This document shows positions 19,525-28,110 of a stretch of 64,000 nt of DNA, in pieces. Under the pieces are notes generated by a model. That model was not told the origin of the DNA. It did not search any database and saw only the letters and a list, made by a program, of their open reading frames with translations. This DNA is from Bacillota bacterium (GTDB lineage: Bacteria; Bacillota; DSM-12270; Thermacetogeniales; Thermacetogeniaceae): contig JARYLU010000008.1 in assembly GCA_029907475.1 (NCBI GenBank), positions 1 through 64,000 on the forward strand, in the 5' to 3' direction. The stretch's first letter is position 1; each line of letters starts with the position of its first letter. The position numbers were made by a program, and so were the translations under genes.

Positions 19525-21807
19525 GTGATGGTCGACCGGCAGCTCGAGGGTAAGTATAAATTTTTCAAGGGACTGATCATTGCCGTCTTTGTGCTTTTGG
19601 GCCTGCGCCTTGCAGTCCTGCAGTTGCTGGAGGCTCCTGTCTATAAAACCAAGGCGGAACTCAATCAGTTCCGTTTTTTACCCATCCGCGCCCCCCGCGG
19701 TGATATTGTGGACCGGAACGGAAGGATTCTGGCGGGGAGCAAAATTGTCAATACGATTTCTCTGGTACAGCAGCAGGGTGAGTCTCAAGAGCTGGAGCAG
19801 ACAATTAACAACCTGGTCGCAATCTTAAATGATACTTATCCGGAGCTCGACGCCGCTTACATTCAAAAGCTCCTTGCGGAGCGCCAGGGGCGTCCCTACG
19901 AGCCGGTTGTCATCAAGCGGGACGTTCCGATGGAGGTGGTTTCGCGGTTGGAGGAAAGGCGGGAGGAGCTGCCTGGTGTCGTCATTGGAAAAGAAATCGT
20001 TCGTTTTTACCCGGAGGACACTCTTGCCGGCCACATCCTCGGTTATATCGGGGAGATCAGCCCGGCCGAGATGGAGGCCCTGCGTGAAGAAAATTACAAA
20101 TTAGGCGACCTGATTGGAAAATTTGGCTTAGAGGCCCAGTATGAAAAGTACCTCCGGGGGCAGAATGGATTTCAGCAGGTGGAGGTTGACGTGCGGGGAA
20201 GACCGATTCCCCATAAGGACCTGACCACTATCCCTCCCAAGCAGGGAAACCGCCTGGTTCTCACGATCGATTACGATCTCCAGAAAACACTGGAGACGAG
20301 CATGGACAATGCAATTGCCGAGCTGCAAAAAAAGGGGCACCCTGCAAAAGCGGGAGCGGCCGTGGTTTTAGATGTACGCACCGGAGCGGTTCTGGCGATG
20401 ACCAGCCGCCCCAGCTTCGATCCCAACCGGCTTGTCCCCCCGGTGGCTGCTTCTACTGCCAGAGAATACCTCAACCCTCCTCAAGGTGAGGAACCAACCA
20501 TGGTCAACAGGGCAATCAGCAGCCGGTATCCCCCTGGTTCGACCTTTAAACCGATCACCGGAATGGCGGCCCTGGAATCGGGAAAGATTTCGCTTCAGGA
20601 GCTGGTTACCTGTAAGGGTTCTTACTGGCTGAAGCCTTTTACGGGGTGCTGGCAGACGCACGGCCCGGTGAACTTTTTCCGGGGGATGGCCGTTTCCTGT
20701 AACGTATTTTTCATCGAGGCGGGGCGCCGGGCCGGGGCGGAGTTGATGGCAAAGGTTGCCCACGAGTTCGGCCTGGACGCACCTACCGGGATCGACCTTC
20801 CCGGAGAGGTGACAGGAATTCTGTCCAGCCCTGAGAAAAAGCGTGCCGAAAACGGGCCGAAGAGGGAGAAGTGGTACCGGGACGAGCTGGCCCAGCTGGA
20901 AGAGAAATACCAGAAACTCCTCACCGAGGCGAAAGGTCCTGCCGAAAGGGAGCAAGTCCTCGCCCGGAAGCGGAATGAGGAGTGGCGGCTGCGTGCCCGC
21001 TACCAGGAGAAGGCCTTTGACGTGGAGTGGCAGCCCTATGAAACTTTCAACATGGCCATTGGACAGGGGGCAAACGAGTTTACTCCCCTCGAACTGGCGA
21101 ATTACGTGGCAACCCTCGCCAACGGCGGCAAGCGGATGCGCCCCTACCTCGTTCAGCAGATCGAAGACCGCGAGGGAAAGGTCGTTGCAAGGTTCGGCCC
21201 AAGCGTGGTCCACACGGCCGACGTTTCCAGGCAAACCATGGAAACCGTCAGGGAGGCGATGGCAGGGGTTACTGCACCCGGGGGAACCGCTTCCTGGCTT
21301 TTTCACGATCTTCCCGTAAAGGTTGCAGCTAAGACAGGAACCGCACAGTCCGGCAGGAAGCGCGGTGGGGTTGAACTCTACCACGGTGTTTTTATTGCTT
21401 TTGCCCCGGTGGAGAAACCGGAGATCGCCTTTGCGGGGATCATCGAGTACGGATACCACGGCTCTGAGTCCTCGGGTCCCGTTGCAAAGGATGTCTTTAT
21501 GGAGTATTTCGGTTTTAATAAGGATAAAAAACAGGGCGCGGCTGAAAGGGATGCCGGCCAGGAGGCTGCAGGATCGGAAGACGCGGGCGGACAGGCGGCA
21601 GCAGCACAGCGGCCGGCGGCGCAGTCCCGGCCCCAGCAGTCTTCTCCGCCGGTCAGTCAGCCTGCTCCGGGCGGGCCGACTCCGGCGCCGCCTCCTCAAA
21701 ATCAGGTACCTGCAGGGGACGAGCCTGGGGCAGGTCAGCCGCCCGGGGAGGAACAGCCGCCTCCCGGGCCCGTCCAGCCCCCTGGTGGGGAGCAGACGAC
21801 CCCGTAG
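19525..21807 (+). CDS. mrdA: Penicillin-binding protein 2 (elongation transpeptidase)
   Basis: Class B PBP that cross-links peptidoglycan with RodA. N-terminal anchor (about 15-32), PBP dimer domain (IRAPRGDIVDRNGRIL at 53-68), transpeptidase domain with catalytic Ser339 in PGSTFKP, SxN-type SCN after MAVSCNVFF, and KTGTAQ near 603. Two oddities: a highly charged, coiled-coil-like insertion of roughly 70 residues (about 430-510) within the transpeptidase domain before the NMAIGQG motif, and a C-terminal tail of about 90 residues rich in Pro, Gln, Gly and Ala. 760 residues. GTG 19525 and ATG 19528 are adjacent candidate starts. Confidence 0.94.
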   Translation: MMVDRQLEGKYKFFKGLIIAVFVLLGLRLAVLQLLEAPVYKTKAELNQFRFLPIRAPRGDIVDRNGRILAGSKIVNTISLVQQQGESQELEQTINNLVAILNDTYPELDAAYIQKLLAERQGRPYEPVVIKRDVPMEVVSRLEERREELPGVVIGKEIVRFYPEDTLAGHILGYIGEISPAEMEALREENYKLGDLIGKFGLEAQYEKYLRGQNGFQQVEVDVRGRPIPHKDLTTIPPKQGNRLVLTIDYDLQKTLETSMDNAIAELQKKGHPAKAGAAVVLDVRTGAVLAMTSRPSFDPNRLVPPVAASTAREYLNPPQGEEPTMVNRAISSRYPPGSTFKPITGMAALESGKISLQELVTCKGSYWLKPFTGCWQTHGPVNFFRGMAVSCNVFFIEAGRRAGAELMAKVAHEFGLDAPTGIDLPGEVTGILSSPEKKRAENGPKREKWYRDELAQLEEKYQKLLTEAKGPAEREQVLARKRNEEWRLRARYQEKAFDVEWQPYETFNMAIGQGANEFTPLELANYVATLANGGKRMRPYLVQQIEDREGKVVARFGPSVVHTADVSRQTMETVREAMAGVTAPGGTASWLFHDLPVKVAAKTGTAQSGRKRGGVELYHGVFIAFAPVEKPEIAFAGIIEYGYHGSESSGPVAKDVFMEYFGFNKDKKQGAAERDAGQEAAGSEDAGGQAAAAQRPAAQSRPQQSSPPVSQPAPGGPTPAPPPQNQVPAGDEPGAGQPPGEEQPPPGPVQPPGGEQTTP

Positions 21808-21997
21808 CCAGTCAGCCGTCCGGAGCTATCGCGAAGCCTGAACGTGTTCAGCGTGGGGGATTCGCCATGCGGTCAACCAGTGTAGAATTTTATCCCCGAA
21901 TTGTCAAAGCAAAGCAAAAAAAGCTGGAAAAACGAGGAATTTTTCTTCCCGTTTTTTCTTTTAAACAGCAGGAATCAAAAGGAAGGAAGTAGAAAAT

Positions 21998-22042
21998 ATG
22001 CTTTCGAAAGAAAGGACTGGAGGGACATCTGGTCGGGAATGA
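21998..22042 (+). CDS. Candidate 14-codon leader ORF overlapping the minC start
   Basis: ATG 21998 is preceded by GGAAGGAAG at good spacing. The frame encodes MLSKERTGGTSGRE and stops at TGA 22040-22042. That stop overlaps ATG 22039 of minC as ATGA, the classic arrangement for translational coupling. It could instead be a chance ORF within a longer minC 5' extension starting at TTG 21901. No homology is recognised. Confidence 0.35.
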   Translation: MLSKERTGGTSGRE

Positions 22043-22962
22043 GGGAACTGGTGAAGTTTAAGGGGAACCGCGACGGTCTCACGGTAGTCCTTAACTCCGA
22101 GGGTAATTTCCAAACGGTGTTAAAAGAGTTAATGGAAAAACTCGCAGCGGCAGATAGCTTTCTCGCAGGCTCGGAAGTAAGTTTAGACCTCGGCTCCCGG
22201 GATCTTCAATTAGAACAACTGGAGCAATTAAAAAAGGTTTTTGAGTTAAACAACTTAAAACTGCGGAGAATTTTTGCAGGACCCGGGCAAGAGGAAGGGG
22301 TTCTGGCGCGCGAGCGGGAGGTGAGAACGGTGGAACAGGAAGCAGCGAGAATTCCGGCAGGGTGGCAGGGCCGGAAAAAGAAGAAAAAGCGTAATAAACG
22401 CCATGTTTCCCCTGGGGAAAGTAACCTGGCGGCCGGTTTTGAACAGAAAGGAACGGTTGAGGGGGAAGCAGAAATCTGCGCAAGCCAGGAGGAAGTTGGT
22501 GAAGAGGATCATCAACCGGCAAAAGATGACATTCCCGTGATCCGTTTTCGTCGAACTCCCCGCGGCCCCCGCGCTGATATCGTGTCGGAAGAACAAACAA
22601 TTCTCGTCCAGCGGACGATCCGTTCCGGACAGCGGGTTTATTATCCGGGGAATGTCGTGGTGCTCGGGGATGTAAACCCCGGGGGAGAGGTTGTAGCAGG
22701 CGGGAATATTATTGTCATGGGTTCTTTTCGAGGGGTTGCCCACGCCGGGGCACTGGGCAACGAAAAAGCGGTGGTTGCGGCCTTTCGACTTGAGCCCTCA
22801 CAACTGCGGATCGCGGGTTATATTACCCGGGCTCCCGAGGGAGATTTTTCAATACCCCATCAACCTGAAATTGCCCGCGTTCAGGACGGAATTGTCATCA
22901 TCGAACAGTACCAACCCGGTTACGAGCGGTACTCAAGGGAACAAGGTAAAGGGGGATCTTAA
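22039..22962 (+). CDS. minC: Septum site-determining protein MinC
   Basis: FtsZ-assembly inhibitor. The N-terminal MinC domain (VKFKGNRDGLTVVLNSEGNF onward, residues about 5-100) is joined by a long basic and then acidic linker (including GRKKKKKRNKRH) to the C-terminal beta-helix domain (QTILVQRTIRSGQRVYYPGN, GDVNPGGEVVAGGNIIVMGS) that binds MinD. ATG 22039 gives 308 codons including the stop. An in-frame extension to TTG 21901 would add 46 residues with no MinC homology. minD begins directly after the stop. The linker is longer and more charged than in most MinC proteins. Confidence 0.9.
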   Translation: MRELVKFKGNRDGLTVVLNSEGNFQTVLKELMEKLAAADSFLAGSEVSLDLGSRDLQLEQLEQLKKVFELNNLKLRRIFAGPGQEEGVLAREREVRTVEQEAARIPAGWQGRKKKKKRNKRHVSPGESNLAAGFEQKGTVEGEAEICASQEEVGEEDHQPAKDDIPVIRFRRTPRGPRADIVSEEQTILVQRTIRSGQRVYYPGNVVVLGDVNPGGEVVAGGNIIVMGSFRGVAHAGALGNEKAVVAAFRLEPSQLRIAGYITRAPEGDFSIPHQPEIARVQDGIVIIEQYQPGYERYSREQGKGGS

Positions 22963-23763
22963 ATGGGAGATGTCTTGGTTATTACGTCAGGAAAGGGCGG
23001 GGTAGGAAAAACGACAACAGTCGCGAACATCGGCACATCTCTGGCAATGATGGGCTACCGGGTTGTCTTGGTAGATGCTGATATCGGATTGCGAAACCTT
23101 GATGTCGTAATGGGTTTGGAAAACCGGATTGTCTACGACCTTGTAGATGTTGCCCACGGTCGCTGTCGCTTACGGCAGGCCCTGATCAGGGACCGGCGTT
23201 TCGAAAGCCTCTTTCTTTTGCCTGCCGCCCAGACAAAGGACAAGACTGCCGTAAGTCCCGAGCAGGTGCGGGAGCTCTGTCAGGAACTCGAAAAAGAAAG
23301 CGATTTCGTCCTCGTTGACTGCCCGGCAGGAATCGAACAGGGTTTCCGGAATGCCATCGCAGGTGCGAATAAGGCTGTTGTCGTAACAACACCTGAGGTT
23401 GCGGCAGTGAGGGATGCGGACCGCATCATCGGCCTCCTGGAGGCATCTGAATTGAGGAGTCCCCTCTTGGTTATCAACCGCATCCGCCCCCGGATGGTGA
23501 AGCGAGGGGATATGCTGGATATCGAGGATGTCATCGAGCACCTGGCAATCGATCTTTTGGGTGTTGTGCCTGAAGATGAAACAATTATTGTTTCCACGAA
23601 CCGGGGTGAGCCCGTGGTAATCAACACTAATTCCAGGGCGGGAACAGCCTACCGTAACATCTCGCGCCGGATTGTTGGCGAGGAGGTACCGTTTTTAGAT
23701 TTAGAAGCCAATGGGAGTTTCATGGACCGGGTAAGGCGTATTTTCGGGCTTCGTACCGGTTGA
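22963..23763 (+). CDS. minD: Septum site-determining ATPase MinD
   Basis: Membrane-associated ParA/MinD ATPase of 266 residues. Deviant Walker A GKGGVGKTTT at 10-19, switch region VLVDADIGLRNLDVVMGLEN, Walker B FVLVDCPAGIEQGF, and a C-terminal amphipathic membrane-targeting helix (SFMDRVRRIFGL). ATG start directly after the minC stop. Recruits MinC and is released by MinE. Confidence 0.97.
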   Translation: MGDVLVITSGKGGVGKTTTVANIGTSLAMMGYRVVLVDADIGLRNLDVVMGLENRIVYDLVDVAHGRCRLRQALIRDRRFESLFLLPAAQTKDKTAVSPEQVRELCQELEKESDFVLVDCPAGIEQGFRNAIAGANKAVVVTTPEVAAVRDADRIIGLLEASELRSPLLVINRIRPRMVKRGDMLDIEDVIEHLAIDLLGVVPEDETIIVSTNRGEPVVINTNSRAGTAYRNISRRIVGEEVPFLDLEANGSFMDRVRRIFGLRTG

Positions 23764-23777
23764 CGGGAGGGGATTCG

Positions 23778-24053
23778 ATGCTGGAACTTTTGCAGCGGGT
23801 ATTCGGGAGGGAGGCTTCCCGGACGAGCAAGCATCTTGCAAAAGAGCGACTCCGTCTTGTTCTCATGCACGATCGCATGGATATTTCCCCGCAGCTTTTA
23901 GAGCACTTGCGCGCCGATCTCCTGAAAGTAATTACAGAATACCTGGTAATCGATGAAGGAGCAACGGAAATTACCCTGCACCGCGGTCAGGGTAGCGTTG
24001 CCCTGGTGGCGAATATTCCGGTGCTTAAGATGAGGCGGCTCCCGACACAATGA
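23778..24053 (+). CDS. minE: Cell division topological specificity factor MinE
   Basis: A 91-residue protein with an N-terminal membrane/MinD-binding segment (MLELLQRVFG), the anti-MinCD helix (RLRLVLMHDRMDISPQLLEH) and a C-terminal dimerisation domain. ATG 23778 with GGGAGGGG upstream. Completes an oscillating-type MinCDE system, so this organism uses MinE; no DivIVA is seen here. Confidence 0.93.
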   Translation: MLELLQRVFGREASRTSKHLAKERLRLVLMHDRMDISPQLLEHLRADLLKVITEYLVIDEGATEITLHRGQGSVALVANIPVLKMRRLPTQ

Positions 24054-24073
24054 TTCCCCCGTCTCCTCTTTTC

Positions 24074-24117
24074 GAACTTCTGAAAAGATAGACGAAGTTC
24101 AGGCGATGATTTATAAT
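24074..24117 (+). promoter_or_regulatory. Inverted repeat and -10 box before rodA
   Basis: GAACTTC (24074-24080) and GAAGTTC (24094-24100) form a perfect inverted repeat, followed 11 nt later by TATAAT (24112-24117). A good -35 is lacking, so this is either an activator/repressor-controlled promoter or a weak minE terminator. Confidence 0.35.
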
Positions 24118-24151
24118 AGGACCAGGTTCAAGGGGAGAAGGGGTAAAATTT

Positions 24152-25282
24152 ATGTTGAACCGGCGTTTACTTAAGAACGTGGACTATACCTTTCTTTTTG
24201 TGATCTGCTTGATTCTGGGCTTGAGTCTTTTAATTTTAAGCAGTGCCACCGCGAATATCGGGACCGATCCCCTGTTTTACGTCAAGAAGCAAATCCTGTG
24301 GATCGGTCTGGGGATCGTGGGGGCGCTCGTAATGCTCTCTTTCGATTACACGAAGTTGCTCCGTTTTGATTACGTTATTTACGGACTGGTGATTCTCTCG
24401 CTCGTTGCCGTCCTCCTCATCGGACATGCTTCGCACGGGGCCCAGCAGTGGATTTCGCTGGGGCCCTTTCTCCTTCAACCATCAGAGTTTGGTAAAATCT
24501 TGATGGTAATTTGTTTTGCCTCTTTTCTGGTCAAGCGCCAGGGGGAACTCCGGCGTTTCCGTGATTTGCTTCCGTGCTTTCTTTATTTTTCTTTTCCCCT
24601 GCTCCTGGTGCTTGCCCAGCCTGACCTGGGCACGTCACTGGTTTTTATCGCCATTTTATTCGGGATGCTTTACCTTGCGGGCGCGCGGCCGGTTTTACTT
24701 TTAGGACTGCTCGGTGGGGGTTTGGCGGCGGTTGCAATTGCCCTTGCCCTTCACTTTTCTCCCCTGCACCTTCCCCTTCCCTTACAGGATTACCAGATCG
24801 CGCGACTCGTGGTCTTTCTTGACCCCTACCGGGATCCACAGGGGCACGGTTACCACATTATCCAGTCCCTGGTGGCGATCGGGTCCGGCTGGTTTTGGGG
24901 AAAGGGTTTGTATAACGGCTCTCAGGTGCAGTTAAATTTTCTCCCGGAGCACCATACCGACTTTATTTTTTCTGTCGTTGGAGAGGAACTCGGGTTTTTA
25001 GGGGCGAGCCTTCTTCTTTTTCTCTATTTCAATCTTCTCAGCCGGGCACTCCAGGCTGCCTTCCAGGCGCGGGACCTTTTCGGGAGACTGCTTATCGGCG
25101 GTATCCTCTCGATGTGGTTGTTCCACATTTTAGAAAACATCGGGATGACCATCGGCTTGATGCCGGTCACCGGGATCCCTTTGCCGTTTTTGAGTTACGG
25201 CGGCAGTTTTATGTTGACGAACATGATTGCGGTAGGGCTGATCCTTAACGTTCATTTAAGAAGGGAGAAGATGCTTTTTTAG
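24152..25282 (+). CDS. rodA: Rod-shape peptidoglycan polymerase RodA
   Basis: SEDS-family glycosyltransferase that polymerises lipid II with PBP2. 376 residues and about ten helices. Family signature at the C-terminus: GMTIGLMPVTGIPLPFLSYGGS. The extracytoplasmic loop contains GHGYHIIQSLVAIGSG and FLPEHHTDFIFSVVGEELGF. ATG start with GGGGAGAAGGGG upstream. Closes the shape/division cluster. Confidence 0.96.
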   Translation: MLNRRLLKNVDYTFLFVICLILGLSLLILSSATANIGTDPLFYVKKQILWIGLGIVGALVMLSFDYTKLLRFDYVIYGLVILSLVAVLLIGHASHGAQQWISLGPFLLQPSEFGKILMVICFASFLVKRQGELRRFRDLLPCFLYFSFPLLLVLAQPDLGTSLVFIAILFGMLYLAGARPVLLLGLLGGGLAAVAIALALHFSPLHLPLPLQDYQIARLVVFLDPYRDPQGHGYHIIQSLVAIGSGWFWGKGLYNGSQVQLNFLPEHHTDFIFSVVGEELGFLGASLLLFLYFNLLSRALQAAFQARDLFGRLLIGGILSMWLFHILENIGMTIGLMPVTGIPLPFLSYGGSFMLTNMIAVGLILNVHLRREKMLF

Positions 25283-25342
25283 TCATATTCCTCCAGCCGC
25301 GACCATATATATCCTGTAAGACAGGGAGGGGAGTGGTCGTGG

Positions 25343-26026
25343 GTGAAGGCAAGGGGTTTTATGCGCGAAAGAGGCTCTCGTCTCTCTTTTTACGCACCGC
25401 GTGGAGCGCTTTTCGTGCGGAAACTCAAGGGTTTTTTCTACCGGAGCCTGACCGCCCTGATCATTTTCGGGCTGATTTTGGTGCTTGCTCAGGGGAAGGG
25501 ACCGCCCGCGCGGCTGGTCAGCCGGGGAATTGAGTATCTTTTAACAAGAAATTACGACCTCTCTGCTTTCGCGGCGTGGGCCAGGTCGGCCTGGCCGCGC
25601 CGGGGTCTGGAAATACAGGTTTCGCAGCCGCGCCCGCCGGCCGGAAATGACTTCCGGTTACCGGATCTCCCGGTTACGGGGCGTCTCGTCCGGGGGTTTG
25701 GCTGGCAGGAGGGAAAAGATGGCTGGCCGCGGTTTCACGAGGGTGTTGAACTGGAAGTATCAAAAGGAGCACTGGCGCGCGCCGTCCTTCCCGGCAAAGT
25801 GAGCTGGGTTGCGGAGGAAGAGCAGGTGGGCAAAATAGTGGTCATCGCCCATGAGGGTGAGGTATCCAGTCTTTACGGGAGACTCGAAAAGATCGGGGTG
25901 GAACCCGGCCAGGTCGTGGCTCAGGGCCAGGTGATCGGTACCGTTGCAGGTACCCTTTTTCACTTCGAACTGCGGCAGGGGAACCAGCTTGTGGACCCAA
26001 TACTCCGGCTGCAGCGCAAACCATGA
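25343..26026 (+). CDS. Degenerate M23 (LytM-fold) protein, SpoIVFA-like
   Basis: A 227-residue protein with a basic N-terminus, one helix (about 36-52) and a C-terminal LytM/M23 domain (about 110-225). The zinc-site motifs are altered: the usual HxxxD reads HEGVE, and the usual HxHFE reads LFHFE, so one His is replaced by Leu. It is therefore probably non-catalytic, like SpoIVFA, the regulator of the sigma-K-processing protease SpoIVFB. The position after minCDE-rodA is where spoIVFA normally lies, but no spoIVFB follows. Start GTG 25343. Confidence 0.7.
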   Translation: MKARGFMRERGSRLSFYAPRGALFVRKLKGFFYRSLTALIIFGLILVLAQGKGPPARLVSRGIEYLLTRNYDLSAFAAWARSAWPRRGLEIQVSQPRPPAGNDFRLPDLPVTGRLVRGFGWQEGKDGWPRFHEGVELEVSKGALARAVLPGKVSWVAEEEQVGKIVVIAHEGEVSSLYGRLEKIGVEPGQVVAQGQVIGTVAGTLFHFELRQGNQLVDPILRLQRKP

Positions 26027-26179
26027 GCAATTCCGTTGTTTTTTTTCACGGCTTGCCTGCTTGGGGCGGGCCTTTCATTTTTAAAAGCCCCGGCCGAGAA
26101 GTCCTCCCGCTTAAAAGGTAGGGATGGGTGTTGAGTTTTGCCGGAAAAGGGTAAAATAGGTTCAGGAGGTAAGGCGAAG

Positions 26180-28069
26180 ATGCTGGAACAGATCCTGACG
26201 GAAGAAGTTTTTCCGCGCCTGAAGAAGCCCGCCCGCTACGTGGGGACGGAGTGGAATGCAATTAAGAAGGACTGGGGCCAGGTAGCGGTCAAGATGGCCT
26301 TTGCCTTTCCGGACCTGTACGAAGTGGGGATGTCCCATTTAGGGCTCCATATTTTATACGGACTGGTTAACGAGCAACCGGACTACCTTATGGAAAGGGT
26401 CTTTGCACCGGCCCGGGATTTAGAGGAAGAATTAAGGAGGCACCGCCTCCCTCTTTTCAGCCTGGAGTCCCACCGCCCCCTGAGCGACTTTGATGTGATA
26501 GGTTTTACGTTGCAGTACGAGTTGACCTTTACCAATTTTTTAAATATGCTGGATCTTGGGGAACTCCCTTTGCTGGCAAGCGACAGGGCTGGTTTCCACC
26601 CGCTGATTATTGGAGGAGGGCCTGTTGCCTACAATCCGGAACCGGTTGCCCCCTTTTTCGATGCCCTGGTAATCGGAGAGGGAGAAGAGGTCCTGCTGGA
26701 AATTTTGAAGCTGGTTAAAACCGCCCGGGAGAAGGGTTTTCGGCACGACCGGGAGGCCCTCTTAGAAAAACTTGGAGAAATCCCCGGTGTATACGTTCCC
26801 GGTTTCTACAGCGTGGAGTACACCCCGGAGGGAAGGGTGCGGAAGCTGGAGGCAGTGCGCCCCAAGGCGCCGTCCCGTATCAAGCGGCGCCTTTTGCGTG
26901 ATCTGGATGCTGCTTATTACCCGGTTGCACCTGTCGTCCCTCTGGTGGAAGCAGTTCACGAGCGGGGAATGCTCGAGGTGTTCCGGGGCTGCACAAGGGG
27001 GTGCCGCTTTTGCCAGGCCGGGATGATTTACCGTCCTGTAAGGGAGCGGACACCGGAACTCCTGCTCCGCCAGGCCGGGGAAATTCTAAAAAATACCGGT
27101 TATGAGGAAATTTCTCTTGTTTCTTTAAGCAGTCTTGATTATAGTAGTTTAGGAGATCTCTTGCCTCCCCTGGGGGAGCGGTGCCGGCTCTCGCGCACAG
27201 GAATTTCCCTCCCCTCGCTCCGGGTAGACTCTTTTAGTGTGGGGGTTGCCCGGAACCTTCCCGGGGGACGGAGGTCGAGTCTTACTTTTGCACCGGAGGC
27301 AGGAACTCAGCGGCTCCGGAATGTAATTAATAAAGGGGTTACCGAAACCGGTTTCCTGGAAGCCGTCAGGGCGGCTTTTGACGCCGGCTGGTCTGCGGTA
27401 AAGCTCTATTTTATGGTAGGCCTTCCTACTGAAGAGCAGGCGGATCTCGAGGGGATCGGCGACCTCGTTCATAAAACCCGGCAAATCGGGAAACAGGTCT
27501 TCAAGGGACGAAAAAAGGTGCGTATTACAGTGAGCGCATCCTCTTTTGTACCCAAGGCCCACACCCCCTTTCAATGGGAGGGGCAGCAGCCCAGGGAGGT
27601 TCTGGCGGAGAAGCACAAGTTCTTGCGGGATCTCATCCAGAAAAGCGGGGCTGTTTATCGCTGGCACCAGATAGAAATGAGCTTTCTTGAAGCCGTTTTC
27701 GCGCGGGGGGACCGCAGGCTGGCTGGGGTTCTGACGGAAGCGTGGCGCCGGGGTTGCAGGTTCGATGGGTGGACGGAGAGCTTCCTCTTCCCTTTGTGGG
27801 AGGAAAGTTTTCAGGCAACCGGCCTCGATCCCCGGTTCTACGCCGAACGCCGGATACCCTATGAAGAAGCCCTTCCCTGGGATCTGATTGAATCCGGAAT
27901 CGAAAAAGATTTCCTGGTCCGCGAGCACGAGCGCGCCCTGGCGGGACTTCCAACCCTGGACTGCCGCGCTGCTCCCTGTACGGGATGCGGGGTTTGTCCT
28001 GCGTTTGGAACGGCTCCTTCCTTGAGCCGGGAAAGGCCGGCTGAAGAGAAGAAGCGGGACCAGGAATGA
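26180..28069 (+). CDS. B12-binding-type radical SAM protein (TIGR03960 family)
   Basis: A 629-residue protein with an N-terminal cobalamin-binding-like Rossmann region (GMSHLGLHILYGLVN; IIGGGPVAYNPEP) and a radical SAM domain with CTRGCRFC (cysteines at about 271, 275, 278). A C-terminal Cys cluster (PCTGCGVC) is present. The family is always found next to the TIGR03936 protein and rng, exactly as here, and its substrate is unknown. ATG 26180 has AGGAGGT at 9 nt and is preferred over TTG 26138. Confidence 0.9.
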   Translation: MLEQILTEEVFPRLKKPARYVGTEWNAIKKDWGQVAVKMAFAFPDLYEVGMSHLGLHILYGLVNEQPDYLMERVFAPARDLEEELRRHRLPLFSLESHRPLSDFDVIGFTLQYELTFTNFLNMLDLGELPLLASDRAGFHPLIIGGGPVAYNPEPVAPFFDALVIGEGEEVLLEILKLVKTAREKGFRHDREALLEKLGEIPGVYVPGFYSVEYTPEGRVRKLEAVRPKAPSRIKRRLLRDLDAAYYPVAPVVPLVEAVHERGMLEVFRGCTRGCRFCQAGMIYRPVRERTPELLLRQAGEILKNTGYEEISLVSLSSLDYSSLGDLLPPLGERCRLSRTGISLPSLRVDSFSVGVARNLPGGRRSSLTFAPEAGTQRLRNVINKGVTETGFLEAVRAAFDAGWSAVKLYFMVGLPTEEQADLEGIGDLVHKTRQIGKQVFKGRKKVRITVSASSFVPKAHTPFQWEGQQPREVLAEKHKFLRDLIQKSGAVYRWHQIEMSFLEAVFARGDRRLAGVLTEAWRRGCRFDGWTESFLFPLWEESFQATGLDPRFYAERRIPYEEALPWDLIESGIEKDFLVREHERALAGLPTLDCRAAPCTGCGVCPAFGTAPSLSRERPAEEKKRDQE

Positions 28070-28110
28070 CCGGGAATTGAGATCCGGAAAAACGGAATGA
28101 AAGACAGGGG

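Noticed and set aside
20368-21699. 443-codon open frame antisense to PBP2
   Set aside because: Opposite a complete, highly conserved gene, with no recognisable domain; a by-product of GC-biased codon use.
21838-21852. CTGAACGTGTTCAG palindrome before minC as a LexA box
   Set aside because: The LexA/DinR box needs GAAC-N4-GTTC; here the spacing is N2.
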